A stretch of DNA of 64,000 bases, from NCBI RefSeq assembly GCF_003610465.1, contig NZ_RAQI01000001.1, positions 372,001-436,000 of the forward strand. Direction: 5' to 3'. Shown here one piece after another: positions 32,917 to 42,194 of the stretch. Within the stretch, counting starts at the first letter, position 1; each line of letters opens with the position of its first letter. A program made the position numbers and the translations under genes. A model generated the notes under the pieces. The model worked only from the letters and a program-made list of their open reading frames with translations, was not told the origin of the DNA and did not search any database. This DNA comes from Xenorhabdus ehlersii (GTDB lineage: Bacteria > Pseudomonadota > Gammaproteobacteria > Enterobacterales > Enterobacteriaceae).

Positions 32917-33381
32917 TCAGGGCGTTCCTGGAGGAGCTTCTCCCCATCCCCACTTGGGTACGGTTTCGCGACGTGAAGGAGCAGCATTGGGTTGAGAATT
33001 GGCCTCAGCCCTGCGTGAACCCCATTCGATGTAACCGGCGAATGCTGCGCGAAATTCAGGATCAGAAGGTAAGCCGATTTCATCAGCAGATTCCATCAAC
33101 AGTTCTACCCATCTCTTTCTTTGTTCAGGTTGGATGCTTCTGCCTCTGTGACGGCTTATCATAACCTTGAAGCCACCACGATCTTTGGTATAGCGATTTT
33201 CTCCGCCGAGTACTTCTTCCAACCACATGGCGACGTGACCAGGGTGATCGGATTTCATATTTTTAAACAGCGGAGCAAGCAGCTCATCTTTTTCAACCTT
33301 GGCATAAAAGGTGTCCATGAGTTTCATGAGCACCTCACGACCGCCCATCCATTCAAATAAGGTCGGTGTTTCATTTGCCAT
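32917..33381 (-). CDS. Group II truncated haemoglobin (HlmG-like)
   Basis: 154 residues. Truncated-globin features: LFEWMGGREVLMKLMDTFYAKV with Tyr26 (B10), proximal His78 in MISRHRGR, and Trp91 (G8) typical of group II. The C-terminal tail from about 125 is Pro/Ser-rich and probably disordered. A globin is a standing member of dithiolopyrrolone clusters (HlmG), where its function (oxygen supply, redox or protection) is not settled. 68 bases downstream of the acyltransferase gene. Confidence 0.9.
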   Translation of the reverse strand: MANETPTLFEWMGGREVLMKLMDTFYAKVEKDELLAPLFKNMKSDHPGHVAMWLEEVLGGENRYTKDRGGFKVMISRHRGRSIQPEQRKRWVELLMESADEIGLPSDPEFRAAFAGYIEWGSRRAEANSQPNAAPSRRETVPKWGWGEAPPGTP

Positions 33382-33449
33382 AACATAACCTCTCGTATGA
33401 ATATATTAATGATGTTGCGACTCAGGTAACGGCTATTTGTTGATATCCA

Positions 33450-34319
33450 TTACCCTAACTCCAAAGATGCAATGGCCTTGACCTTATCCAGCCGCCCCTT
33501 TGGTATGAGATTGCCTTTGTACATTCTGTATGTGTTAAACAGTCCCTTTAGCCCATATTCGTTAGCCAATTGGAGAAACTCGTTGTTATCGGTTTCGGGA
33601 ACATCGACCGATACAGGTAAACCATCAGGGATCTGTGCGAATGCGGTAAGAGCTAATGTTTCAACAGCTTCAGCGTTATCGGCAAAGAAAGGGCCTATTC
33701 GGTAGCCATTTTGCGATCGTCTTATGCCAATAACGCCGGAAATTCCCGTTCTGGAATAAGTACAAAATCCATAACGTTCTTTTCCCCAAAACCAATTAGC
33801 AAGTAATGCCCCTCGATGAACACCAATGCATTCAGTATCATATTTAATGACTTCATCAATATTGGCTGGCGTAATTAGAATAGCGCCAGCTGGTGGAGTG
33901 ATTTTTTGCTTGATGAGTCCGGAAAGCCGGACATTACGATAATGGATGGCAAATCCTCTTCTTTCGTAGAGTTGCGTTCTATCCCAGTTACCATCACAGC
34001 CAATGGTGCGATGTTCTGCATAGTCCATAGAGCATTTCCATATTTTTCCTGCACAAACATGATTGCGGAATTCTGGTTGTATAATGAAATTGCCACCGAA
34101 CGAATAAAAATCTGAATAATTCACCATCGATATTGATGCGATGGGTTGAATACCACGATAGGCAATAAAAAAAGCCTCTGGATCTACCCTAAAGAAACAG
34201 GCTGCATCGTCCACATTCATATCCCAGTTTTCGGCCTTTGCCCAATTAAGAATGATTGAGTTCCATTGACTGACATTGACCGATCGAATGAGACACGACT
34301 TGCTGTTCATCTTATTCAT
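33450..34319 (-). CDS. GNAT N-acyltransferase, YitH/HolE type (HlmA-like)
   Basis: About 289 residues with an N-terminal GNAT core (CFFRVDPEAFFIAYRGIQPIASISM, split here across beta strands at about 45-70, then FIIQPEFRNHVCAGKIWK, the acyl-CoA loop) and a C-terminal domain with GIRRSQNGYRIGPFFADNAE, typical of the YitH/HolE family; HolE is the acyltransferase of the thiomarinol holothin genes. Expected to acylate the ring amine of the dithiolopyrrolone. Start uncertain: ATG at 34319, or an in-frame TTG at 34325 that is better spaced from the GGAGAGGA site. Confidence 0.82.
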   Translation of the reverse strand: MNKMNSKSCLIRSVNVSQWNSIILNWAKAENWDMNVDDAACFFRVDPEAFFIAYRGIQPIASISMVNYSDFYSFGGNFIIQPEFRNHVCAGKIWKCSMDYAEHRTIGCDGNWDRTQLYERRGFAIHYRNVRLSGLIKQKITPPAGAILITPANIDEVIKYDTECIGVHRGALLANWFWGKERYGFCTYSRTGISGVIGIRRSQNGYRIGPFFADNAEAVETLALTAFAQIPDGLPVSVDVPETDNNEFLQLANEYGLKGLFNTYRMYKGNLIPKGRLDKVKAIASLELG

Positions 34320-34356
34320 AACCAATATATCCTCTCCAACCGCGTATTATTATGCT

Positions 34357-35493
34357 TTAAAGTCCGATTGATTTACTGATGATTTCTTGCAGTACCTCGC
34401 TGGTTCCACCGTAAATAGTCTGGGCGCGGCTATTCAACCAATTCTTGCCCGCAATGGAATCACGCATATAACCCAAGCCGCCGTGCAATTGCAGGCAACG
34501 ATCTGCCACTTTCATTTGCAGTTCGGTCGTCCACCACTTGATGCGGGCTGCATCTACTAAACTGAAAAGCCCCTGATTAAAGAGATCAACGGCGTTATCC
34601 AGGTAGATTCGGGCAATTTTTACTTCGGTATCTAATTGCGCCAGAATAAAACGGTTGTATTGAAAGGAGCCGATCGGTTGATTGAAAGCTGTTCTTTCTT
34701 TCACATATTCCAGTGTGCTCTGCAATATATGTTCTGCACTGGCAACCGCCACAGTTGAGATGCTGAGGCGTTCGCGGGGCATTGCTGACATAAAGTAATA
34801 GTTACCGAGGTTTTCACGGCCAATCAGGTTGGTAACAGGGACCTTACAGTCATGGAAAAAGAGTTCAGCCGTGTCGCTGCCATTCCAGCCAATTTTCTTT
34901 AATGGCGCTCCTCTGGTGAATCCGGTCATATCCCGTTCTATTGCCAGTAAACTGATACCCTGGCCTTGTTGCCCCTCTTCTGTTTTTACCGCTACCACGA
35001 TCAGATCCGCATTGATACCATTGGTGATGTAAGTTTTGCCGCCATTCACCAGATAGTGATCACCTTGACGTTTAGCCACAGTTTTGATGTCTGCGGTATT
35101 GGAACCACCAGTTGGCTCTGTCATAGCAATGGCGGCAACCCGTTTTCCGCTACACAATTCCGGCAGCCATCTTTTTTTCTGTTCCTGATTACCGAGGGCA
35201 AAAATGTAGCTGGCAACAATATCGTTATGAGCAACGATGCCTGGTACAGTTACACCTGCCTTGATGAGTTCTTCTGTCAGAATGACCGCAAACCGATAAT
35301 CGTTTTTTCCCAGTCCCCCAAGCTCAGGGCTGACGCTCATACCTAATAACCCTGACTGGCCTAATTTCTCCCAAAAGGTGCGTTCAACCAGCCCATGCTC
35401 TTCCCACCTCTGATGTTCAGGGACGATTTCACGCTCAAGGAATTCACGACAGGATTTCCGGTAATTATCAAAATTATCAATCTCAATACGCAT
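34357..35493 (-). CDS. Acyl-CoA dehydrogenase-like flavoprotein (HlmB-like)
   Basis: 378 residues, complete acyl-CoA dehydrogenase fold: FAD/substrate loop AIAMTEPTGGSNTADIKT (about 126-143), middle beta domain, and C-terminal helices with LHGGLGYMRDS and IYGGTSEVLQEI. The medium-chain base position (YEGT) is Gly here, so the base would be elsewhere, as in isovaleryl-type enzymes. In this pathway such enzymes oxidise the carrier-bound cysteinyl intermediates rather than CoA esters. Its start overlaps the thioesterase end by 11 bases. Confidence 0.9.
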   Translation of the reverse strand: MRIEIDNFDNYRKSCREFLEREIVPEHQRWEEHGLVERTFWEKLGQSGLLGMSVSPELGGLGKNDYRFAVILTEELIKAGVTVPGIVAHNDIVASYIFALGNQEQKKRWLPELCSGKRVAAIAMTEPTGGSNTADIKTVAKRQGDHYLVNGGKTYITNGINADLIVVAVKTEEGQQGQGISLLAIERDMTGFTRGAPLKKIGWNGSDTAELFFHDCKVPVTNLIGRENLGNYYFMSAMPRERLSISTVAVASAEHILQSTLEYVKERTAFNQPIGSFQYNRFILAQLDTEVKIARIYLDNAVDLFNQGLFSLVDAARIKWWTTELQMKVADRCLQLHGGLGYMRDSIAGKNWLNSRAQTIYGGTSEVLQEIISKSIGL

Positions 35494-36247
35494 ATTTACT
35501 CCAGTTCTTTGTCAGCCCAAATGGTTTTTCACTCAGCAATATTTGTTTAATAACATCCCAGTGGTGGTACACAGCAAAGTGATCCCCTTCAATATGGATG
35601 AGTGAAATATCGTCAGCGGTGTAATTTTTCCAGGCTTCCATGTCTGCCAAAGTGACATAACTGTCGAGAGTGGCGGAAACCAGCACCAGTGGATAACTCA
35701 CCTGTATATTGCCAAGTTGGGGAAATTGGCTGCGTATCAGGTAATCATTGCGCAGTTGCCGGATGATGGGTTTTATCAGCGCCGGTTCGTTCAAGATTGC
35801 GTCAGGTGTCCCTTGATCCGCTTTGGTTTTCTGAATCAATTGTTCATCTGTCCATTCATGTCGTTCATCTTTGGGTTGACGATGAGGGGGGACAGAGCTG
35901 GATACCACGCCAAATAAAGGGGAAGTGCCATAGTTTTTCATTATCGCCTGACCTACCGCGATGCTCAGCACGCCACCAAAGCTATGACCAAAGGTGATCC
36001 ACTCCGTGATACCCTGTGTTTGTTTCTGCTGAAAATCTGCCCAGATATCTGATGCCAGTCGTTCAGTCAGGGCATCGAGATCGTGAATTTCAGGTTCTTT
36101 AGCCAGATAACCACGACCTGGGATCGCAACGGGTTGTAAGATCGCAGATTGGGTGGTCATGAGATCAGTTAGCCAGGGGCGATAAATCGCTGTTGTTGCT
36201 CCTGCATGGGGAAAGGCATAAATCACCCGTCTGCAATTAGTTGCCAT
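35483..36247 (-). CDS. Type II thioesterase (HlmC-like)
   Basis: 254-residue alpha/beta hydrolase of the GrsT/RifR type. Nucleophile elbow FGHSFGG with Ser89, N-terminal FPHAGA, and the late catalytic His in EGDHFAVYHHW. Stand-alone thioesterases of this class free blocked or finished intermediates from carrier proteins. The synthetase here has no thioesterase domain, so this protein may also perform product release. Overlaps both neighbours by 11 bases. Confidence 0.9.
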   Translation of the reverse strand: MATNCRRVIYAFPHAGATTAIYRPWLTDLMTTQSAILQPVAIPGRGYLAKEPEIHDLDALTERLASDIWADFQQKQTQGITEWITFGHSFGGVLSIAVGQAIMKNYGTSPLFGVVSSSVPPHRQPKDERHEWTDEQLIQKTKADQGTPDAILNEPALIKPIIRQLRNDYLIRSQFPQLGNIQVSYPLVLVSATLDSYVTLADMEAWKNYTADDISLIHIEGDHFAVYHHWDVIKQILLSEKPFGLTKNWSKYAY

Positions 36248-37889
36248 TTATCCTCCGCTCGCTGGTGGTTTCTCTTTCTATTAAAAAACTGACAATGCGT
36301 TCAGCCGTCATAATGGTTGTCAGATTAGTTGGCATAGAGGGAATAGTGGGGAATAGAGAAGCGTCAGCAACTGTCACACCCGTAACGCCATGGACTCGAC
36401 CGTCTTCTTGCGTGGCGCTATCAGGATCATCATGGGTGCCCATTCTGAGCGTTCCAGACGCATGCCAGCCTGGATTAACCAGGTTTTTGATTGCACTGTT
36501 CATGATTTCATCGTTATGAATCATGGAGTCAGACCAAAATTGGATGCCATCAAGGAAGGTATCCACTTCCGGGTGGCGTAAAACCTGCCAAATTTTACGC
36601 ACTCCCCCGACAAGGCGTGCGATATCTGATGGGGAGTGAGTCAACGGCAGATCAATTTGGGGTAATCCTGTGGGCGTGGCGGAATTGATGAAAACCCGTC
36701 CTTGAATCTCTGGACGCATTAACATGACGGAAGCACCAACCAGCATTGGATAAGTAACGCGATCTCTGAACCCCGGTACGGTGTCACTGGCAACATTGTT
36801 CAGCAAGCCAATTTGTACATCGACTTTTGCGTCATAACCGCTTCTAATGCGAGCAGCAATTTGCCGCCACGGCAGGCCCGTGGTACAGACACCGGCTTTA
36901 GGCAGCGCCCAGAGCACCACGGAAGCATGGTCAGTTAAATTTCTGCCAACGGCGGGCACTTGCGCAACGACAGGGATACCTAATCTGCTCAGATGTTCTG
37001 GATCACCCACACCTGAGCGCTGTAATAATGTTGCCGAACCAATTGCGCCAGCGCAGAGAACAATTTGTTTGGCCTGATAAACCTGCTCTTCTCCCGCCTG
37101 AATAATTTTTACCCCTGAGGCGACAGTGCCGTTGAAAATGATCTGCGTGACCAGGGCATCCGTCAGCACATGCAGATTTTCTCTATTCAGGATCGGTTCA
37201 AGGTATGAACGATAAACATCGACTCTTTCTGCGCCGTTAACGACATTGGCGGGCACAGGGCCGACAGCAGGATCTTCACCGATATTGAGATCATCGGCGT
37301 AAGGTACACCAAACTGTTCGCAGGCATGGGCAAAAGCCATATCAAGAGGGTGGATCTCGTTATTTGCCGGTCTGCGCAGACACATCGGCCCCTGTGAACC
37401 GTGGTTATCATCACCGATATAATCAGTGTCATTTTCCAAATGCTTAAACCATGGCAGGACTTGTTCCCAAGACCAATTAGGGCAGCCCATTTGGGTCCAT
37501 TTATCAAAATCGCTCGGAAATCCTCGCAGGGCAATAGCACCGTTAACAGCGGAGGAACCCCCAAGGACTTTCCCCACACGATAATTGAACGGCTTGCGCT
37601 CTTTGTGCTTGCGAGTTTGTTGTTTGTTATCTTTTCCATGGGCAGGAGAAGCCATGAGATCGGCGAACCGATCACCATCATTGCGCACATTGGCTTCGTA
37701 ATCCCAGTTATATCCTTCCAGCACCAGCCTTGACGCATCTCTGAGTGGACTGGCAGGGTTGTGTACATCAGATTCGTGACCTGCTTCAATCAGCAGTACG
37801 GACTTCGTGCTATTTTCAGACAGGCGAGAGGCAGCCACGCATCCTGCTGAACCACCGCCTACCACGATATAATCATATGCTTTGGTCAT
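36237..37889 (-). CDS. GMC-family flavin oxidoreductase (HlmD-like)
   Basis: 550 residues. FAD-binding YIVVGGGSAGCVAASRLSE at the N-terminus, GMC signature region VGKVLGGSSAVNGAIALRG at about 107-125, and the C-terminal catalytic region NPGWHASGTLRMG (His476) with Asn522 in PTNLTT at the second catalytic site. Family members (choline dehydrogenase, glucose oxidase) oxidise alcohols; in dithiolopyrrolone clusters the homologue is one of the flavoenzymes proposed to oxidise the Cys-Cys backbone. Its ATG overlaps the synthetase stop (ATGA). Confidence 0.9.
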   Translation of the reverse strand: MTKAYDYIVVGGGSAGCVAASRLSENSTKSVLLIEAGHESDVHNPASPLRDASRLVLEGYNWDYEANVRNDGDRFADLMASPAHGKDNKQQTRKHKERKPFNYRVGKVLGGSSAVNGAIALRGFPSDFDKWTQMGCPNWSWEQVLPWFKHLENDTDYIGDDNHGSQGPMCLRRPANNEIHPLDMAFAHACEQFGVPYADDLNIGEDPAVGPVPANVVNGAERVDVYRSYLEPILNRENLHVLTDALVTQIIFNGTVASGVKIIQAGEEQVYQAKQIVLCAGAIGSATLLQRSGVGDPEHLSRLGIPVVAQVPAVGRNLTDHASVVLWALPKAGVCTTGLPWRQIAARIRSGYDAKVDVQIGLLNNVASDTVPGFRDRVTYPMLVGASVMLMRPEIQGRVFINSATPTGLPQIDLPLTHSPSDIARLVGGVRKIWQVLRHPEVDTFLDGIQFWSDSMIHNDEIMNSAIKNLVNPGWHASGTLRMGTHDDPDSATQEDGRVHGVTGVTVADASLFPTIPSMPTNLTTIMTAERIVSFLIERETTSERRINGN

Positions 37890-40800
37890 AGCTCATTCAC
37901 CGCTTGAGATTGGACGATGGTTTCGATGATGCGAGAGAAAGACTGAATATTAGAATTCATGAACAGCCCTTCGATAATGTCCTGTTCGCCAACTGGCGTA
38001 ATATTAAATTCCTGTCGCAGAGCACTCAGTAAACCAACGGCATGGAGTGAATCACCGCCAATATCAAAAAAGCCATCGGTGACATCAAAATCATCGTGTT
38101 GAAGTTGTGCTTGCCAGAGTTTCAGGATCTTCGCTTCTATTTCATTAGCGGGGGCAACCGGAGCATCTGCATGTTCTTCGGTATCAGACCAGGGAATAGG
38201 CAGCGCTTTACGGTCAATTTTTCCATTACTGGTTAACGGCATATGGGGCAATAAGATGTAATAACTGGGCACCATATAAGAGGGCAATGTTTTGCGGGCA
38301 ATTTCCCTCAATTGATCCTGAAAATGGGTCGGATCATCCAACGTTTCTTGCGCCTCAGGCACAACATAGGAAACGATATGTCGTTGTCCGGTTTTGGCAT
38401 GAACGGGAGCATCAATGACGACATGGCTGGCATTTTCGTGGGTCAGAAGGCAGGCTTCAATTTCGCCTAACTCAATGCGGTAGCCGTTGATTTTTACCTG
38501 ATTGTCTTCACGCCCTAAAATTTCTATCAAGCCATCGGTAATATATCGTCCCAAATCTCCAGTTCTGTACAGCCGTTCACCTGTGGCGGGATGAATAATA
38601 AAGCGTAATGCGGTTTTTTCTGCATCGCCCAAATAACCTTGAGTCACTCCGTCTCCGCCAATATAGAGTTCTCCGGTGACCCATTTGGGGCAGGGAAGAA
38701 GCCAGTTATTCAAAACATGGAATGTTTGATTTGCTAGCGGCTTACCATAAGGAATGCTTTTCCAGTTTTTATCAATTTTCTCAATGGGATAATGTATCGA
38801 CCAGATAGAACCTTCAGTTGCTCCACCGAGACTGATTATCGCAGTATTTGGCAAACTTTCCCGAATACGTTCAGGGAGATCGACAGGTATCCAGTCTCCG
38901 CTCATAAGGATTAGCCTTAATTGGGTCGCGGATAGTGCGGAACCATTTCTGTCTACCAATACTTTCACGGGAGCAGGGACACTATTCCAAATCGTAATTT
39001 GATGTTTGATCAGCATGTCTAGCCAGATTTTTGGGTCATTAGCCGTTTCTGGCATGGAAAAAATAACTTTTCCTCCTACGCTTAATAGCCCGAAATAATC
39101 ATAGACGGACAAATCAAACCCGGCAGGCGCGACAGACAACACAACATCTTTTTCTGTTACCCGGAATTTATGATTAATATCAAATACGGTATTGGCGGCA
39201 TTACGGTGGGAAGCCATCACCCCTTTCGGCTCTCCTGTTGAACCAGAGGTAAAGATGACATAGGCCAGATCATCTAATCCTTGCATTGAAGGCATGGAAG
39301 ACCAATGTGCCGTAGCCATTTGTTCTGTATCCATTGCCTGATGCATAGAACACTCATCCAGATTGATACGAAGTAAATTCGTAAATTCATCATGTGCAAA
39401 AACCGTGCTGTCAGTGACAATCCCTTTGGCTGAACAGCGGTTGAGCAAACTCATTCGACGTTCCGCAGGCAGTTGGGGATCAATGGCCACGTAGGCCGCA
39501 CCTGACATAAGAACACCCAGCAACCCAATGACTAACTCTGGGCTTTGTGGCAGGGAGACAGCGACAATATCATTGGGATGAATTAGGACAGAGCTTCGTA
39601 GTTGTTGTGCTATTGCATAAGCTCTGTTAGCCATTTCTGCATAGGTAACTTGTTTTTCGCCCTGAATAAGTGCAATTGCATTGGGAAATTTGTCAGCAGC
39701 TTGTAAAACCATTTCATGCAGTAGCTTGAGATCAAATTCGGTATCTGTTGCATTGGCTTTTGTTCTTTCCACTAAATCTGAGGCAGGCAATGTCACCAGT
39801 GGTGCGTTTTTATCCCATACTGAATTGTCTTCTGCACAAGTCGTTATCAGTGCCAGATACGCATCCAACATGGCTTCCACCATGCCATCAGGGAATAGCT
39901 CATTGACTGTATTCCAGTTAATTTGCACCAGATCATCAACACGAACAATCTGGTTCTCTAACCAAACTTGGGGGGTTTGATTACTGCTATAAACTTGGGT
40001 CGCTTCCGTCCAACTGATATCTGTCACGACATTATCCAAATTGGCCGTCAGGGTATTGCTAAATACTACGGGGGCGGTTGCTGCTCGGTTGCCATGATTT
40101 CGGCGGGTCAGTTCTCTGAGAACTTGAACACCATTATAGGAACAGTGCCAGCGGTTCATCATCAAATCAGTCTGGATCTGTACCAAACGATTATTGAGGC
40201 TTTCTTCTCCTGTTCCTCCAATACCCAGTAACATGGGTTGCAGGAAATTGCCGACAACATTTTCAATGCCATCAAAATAAGGACGGCGTCCAAATTGAGT
40301 GACAGTCAGTGTAAAAGTCTGACGTTTCGACCATTGACGAAGCACTTCTGCGTACATACCGAGCAGTACAGTTTCCAATGTTAATTTGCGTAATTCCGCT
40401 TTTTTTCTCAGAGCTAATAATGTTTCAGAAGAAATTGTTCGGCTGTAACGTTTGAACACTGGTGGAGAAAGTATCTCTGGTGCATTTTTTAAAGGTAATT
40501 CCGGTGGTTGAGGTAAATGCTCTAGCTGTTGTTCCCAATAAGTTTTATCACGTAATCCTTGTGGCTGCCCCTGTAGATAACGTTCTAATTTGATATAACT
40601 GGGGAAATTCATATTATCAGGTAGAGCAGGCAGCTCATAACCTTGATAAACTTGCCACCAGTCACGTAATACCAAACGGACACTATGAATGTCGACAAAC
40701 ATCAGGTCGAAATAAATATGCAGACGGGTAATATCATTATTAAGTATTGTTGCCCGTATATCGAATGTAGGGGCTTTATCTACAGGTAATAATTGCGTTT

Positions 40801-41305
40801 CCATTTCCCGACGAAGTTTTTCCAGCCTATTATCTTTTTCTGACTCTGACCACTTTCTACAATCCTGAATAGGAATGATGTAATTTAATGGTGTGGGTAA
40901 AATCCGCTGTTGTCCATCTAAAGATAAAGTCGCCCTTAACATAGGGTGATATGCAATGATTTTGTTTAATGCGTTATTTAATAAATTGATATCTAATGAA
41001 TTAATATCTAATTCAGTATATAGGCAACTGGTTAAACCTCCTAGTTCCAGTCCGGGGTTACGCCCAATTAAATAGGCATATTGAATATCTGTTAATGGAA
41101 AACTTTCTGTCTCAATCGTATTTTCTTGTAGAGTTACAGGAATGATAATATTTATTAATGGTAATCTGTTTTGAAGTATCCCATTAACCTGATTTTTCAA
41201 TTTTGATAGCTCTACTTCTAAATTTTTATTTTCTGGTTTATATAATTCAGGGGGATTAGAGGTTTCTAATCCGGATTCTTGTAATGCCTGGAGGAAATTT
41301 TGCAT
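37886..41305 (-). CDS. Single-module nonribosomal peptide synthetase Cy-A(Cys)-PCP (HlmE-like)
   Basis: 1139 residues. Short N-terminal region (1-65), heterocyclisation domain about 66-500 with DLMFVDIHS (Asp200, Asp205, Ser208) in place of the condensation HHxxxDG, adenylation domain about 525-1035 with the core IFTSGSTGEPKGVM (685-698), and a carrier domain with Ser1086 in GGDSLHA. The specificity residues Asp731, Leu732, Tyr735, Asn774, Leu800, Ser802, Leu826, Ile834, Trp835 and Lys1029 spell DLYNLSLIWK, the cysteine code. There is no thioesterase domain and no upstream loading module. First gene of the operon. In holomycin synthesis the equivalent protein makes a Cys-Cys dipeptide from one module. 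Confidence 0.95.
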   Translation of the reverse strand: MQNFLQALQESGLETSNPPELYKPENKNLEVELSKLKNQVNGILQNRLPLINIIIPVTLQENTIETESFPLTDIQYAYLIGRNPGLELGGLTSCLYTELDINSLDINLLNNALNKIIAYHPMLRATLSLDGQQRILPTPLNYIIPIQDCRKWSESEKDNRLEKLRREMETQLLPVDKAPTFDIRATILNNDITRLHIYFDLMFVDIHSVRLVLRDWWQVYQGYELPALPDNMNFPSYIKLERYLQGQPQGLRDKTYWEQQLEHLPQPPELPLKNAPEILSPPVFKRYSRTISSETLLALRKKAELRKLTLETVLLGMYAEVLRQWSKRQTFTLTVTQFGRRPYFDGIENVVGNFLQPMLLGIGGTGEESLNNRLVQIQTDLMMNRWHCSYNGVQVLRELTRRNHGNRAATAPVVFSNTLTANLDNVVTDISWTEATQVYSSNQTPQVWLENQIVRVDDLVQINWNTVNELFPDGMVEAMLDAYLALITTCAEDNSVWDKNAPLVTLPASDLVERTKANATDTEFDLKLLHEMVLQAADKFPNAIALIQGEKQVTYAEMANRAYAIAQQLRSSVLIHPNDIVAVSLPQSPELVIGLLGVLMSGAAYVAIDPQLPAERRMSLLNRCSAKGIVTDSTVFAHDEFTNLLRINLDECSMHQAMDTEQMATAHWSSMPSMQGLDDLAYVIFTSGSTGEPKGVMASHRNAANTVFDINHKFRVTEKDVVLSVAPAGFDLSVYDYFGLLSVGGKVIFSMPETANDPKIWLDMLIKHQITIWNSVPAPVKVLVDRNGSALSATQLRLILMSGDWIPVDLPERIRESLPNTAIISLGGATEGSIWSIHYPIEKIDKNWKSIPYGKPLANQTFHVLNNWLLPCPKWVTGELYIGGDGVTQGYLGDAEKTALRFIIHPATGERLYRTGDLGRYITDGLIEILGREDNQVKINGYRIELGEIEACLLTHENASHVVIDAPVHAKTGQRHIVSYVVPEAQETLDDPTHFQDQLREIARKTLPSYMVPSYYILLPHMPLTSNGKIDRKALPIPWSDTEEHADAPVAPANEIEAKILKLWQAQLQHDDFDVTDGFFDIGGDSLHAVGLLSALRQEFNITPVGEQDIIEGLFMNSNIQSFSRIIETIVQSQAVNEL

Positions 41306-42194
41306 GCATTATCCCTTGTATTTGATTGATAAGTTAACTTATGTTTTTTTGAGGTTGTTTTTTATCTTTGAAATAAAATAGTGCCGGGAATAGGGTTGGA
41401 ATTCTTAACAAAGAATCTTTTTACAGTTCACCAATTTATTTTGGTGAAAATAAACATCATTTACTATCAGATTAATATATTGACTCATGAGTTTAAAATA
41501 AAAGCAGTGCATATTCAGACGCCTCATTAATCTTAGTAAGGTGTTTAGTTTTATTTGTTGGTTTGCTTTTATGCAAAAATAACATGTTTATAACTAAATG
41601 TAATATCAAATAATAATATTTTATTAACGATTATTGTTATGTGAAATATATGGATACTGATCAAATTCAAGTTGGTAGTCGCATAATAATTTCTGACGCC
41701 TCACCAACCTGCTAATCTCCTGTGGGTAAATTAATAACTCCCTGGCAAAATATTATTACGTTATTTTTTGATTTTTTAATAGTCAATATATGAAATCATC
41801 GTATTTATAATTAGCAGATTGCCCATTGGTTTTTTCTCTGGTTAAAGTTATTAGTCAGAATTTATGTGATTGATTTTTTTTGATTATTATGTTTATCCAA
41901 TATTGAATGAATAAATTTTGTGTGATTTATTTTAAGGATTTTAATAACTGATTGTTATTAATTGATAGCCTATTCCTATCTTCCTGATAGGAAAAGATCT
42001 ATTGATCTAACTATAATATTCAATATAATAATTGAATTGAGGGTATCGAGTATTCTGAGTTAGCGATTATCTTGTACATGGATTCATAAAATGAATGTTC
42101 CAATATCAAAGTTAACAAATATACATGCGCATACCCCACATTTCATTTATGAGCTGCATTTTAGTAACTTAAAAATTTTTACTGAGGATTCAAT
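41306..42194. promoter_or_regulatory. Divergent control region between synthetase and thioredoxin genes
   Basis: 889 very AT-rich bases with no gene. A nine-base word GACGCCTCA is repeated directly at 41518-41526 and 41695-41703 in similar surroundings, and a stem TTCCTATC / GATAGGAA lies at 41973-41993. These are candidate regulator sites for the biosynthetic operon; no regulator gene of the cluster is adjacent. Promoters cannot be placed with certainty. Confidence 0.5.

Larger units (their letters stand above)
31423..41305 (-). other. Dithiolopyrrolone (xenorhabdin/holomycin-type) biosynthetic operon
   Basis: Eight minus-strand genes in transcription order: Cy-A-PCP synthetase, GMC oxidoreductase, thioesterase, acyl-CoA dehydrogenase, GNAT acyltransferase, truncated globin, metallophosphoesterase, EpiD-like decarboxylase. 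The first four overlap by 4-11 bases and later gaps are at most about 70 bases, so this is one transcript. All but the phosphoesterase have a counterpart in the holomycin cluster (HlmE, D, C, B, A, G, F). Known pathway logic: one module activates two Cys residues, flavoenzymes remove electrons, a PPC-decarboxylase relative removes CO2, and an acyltransferase caps the amine. Xenorhabdus makes such compounds (xenorhabdins). The product itself is inferred. Confidence 0.88.

Noticed and set aside
36241..37789. Several 60-200 codon plus- and minus-strand frames inside the GMC oxidoreductase gene
   Set aside because: Shadows of the real gene in other frames; none shows family motifs.
41950..41995. 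A stretch resembling the first half of a BglG antiterminator site upstream of the thioredoxin gene
   Set aside because: Only the TGATTGTTA portion matches; the second half and an overlapping T-tailed terminator are missing.
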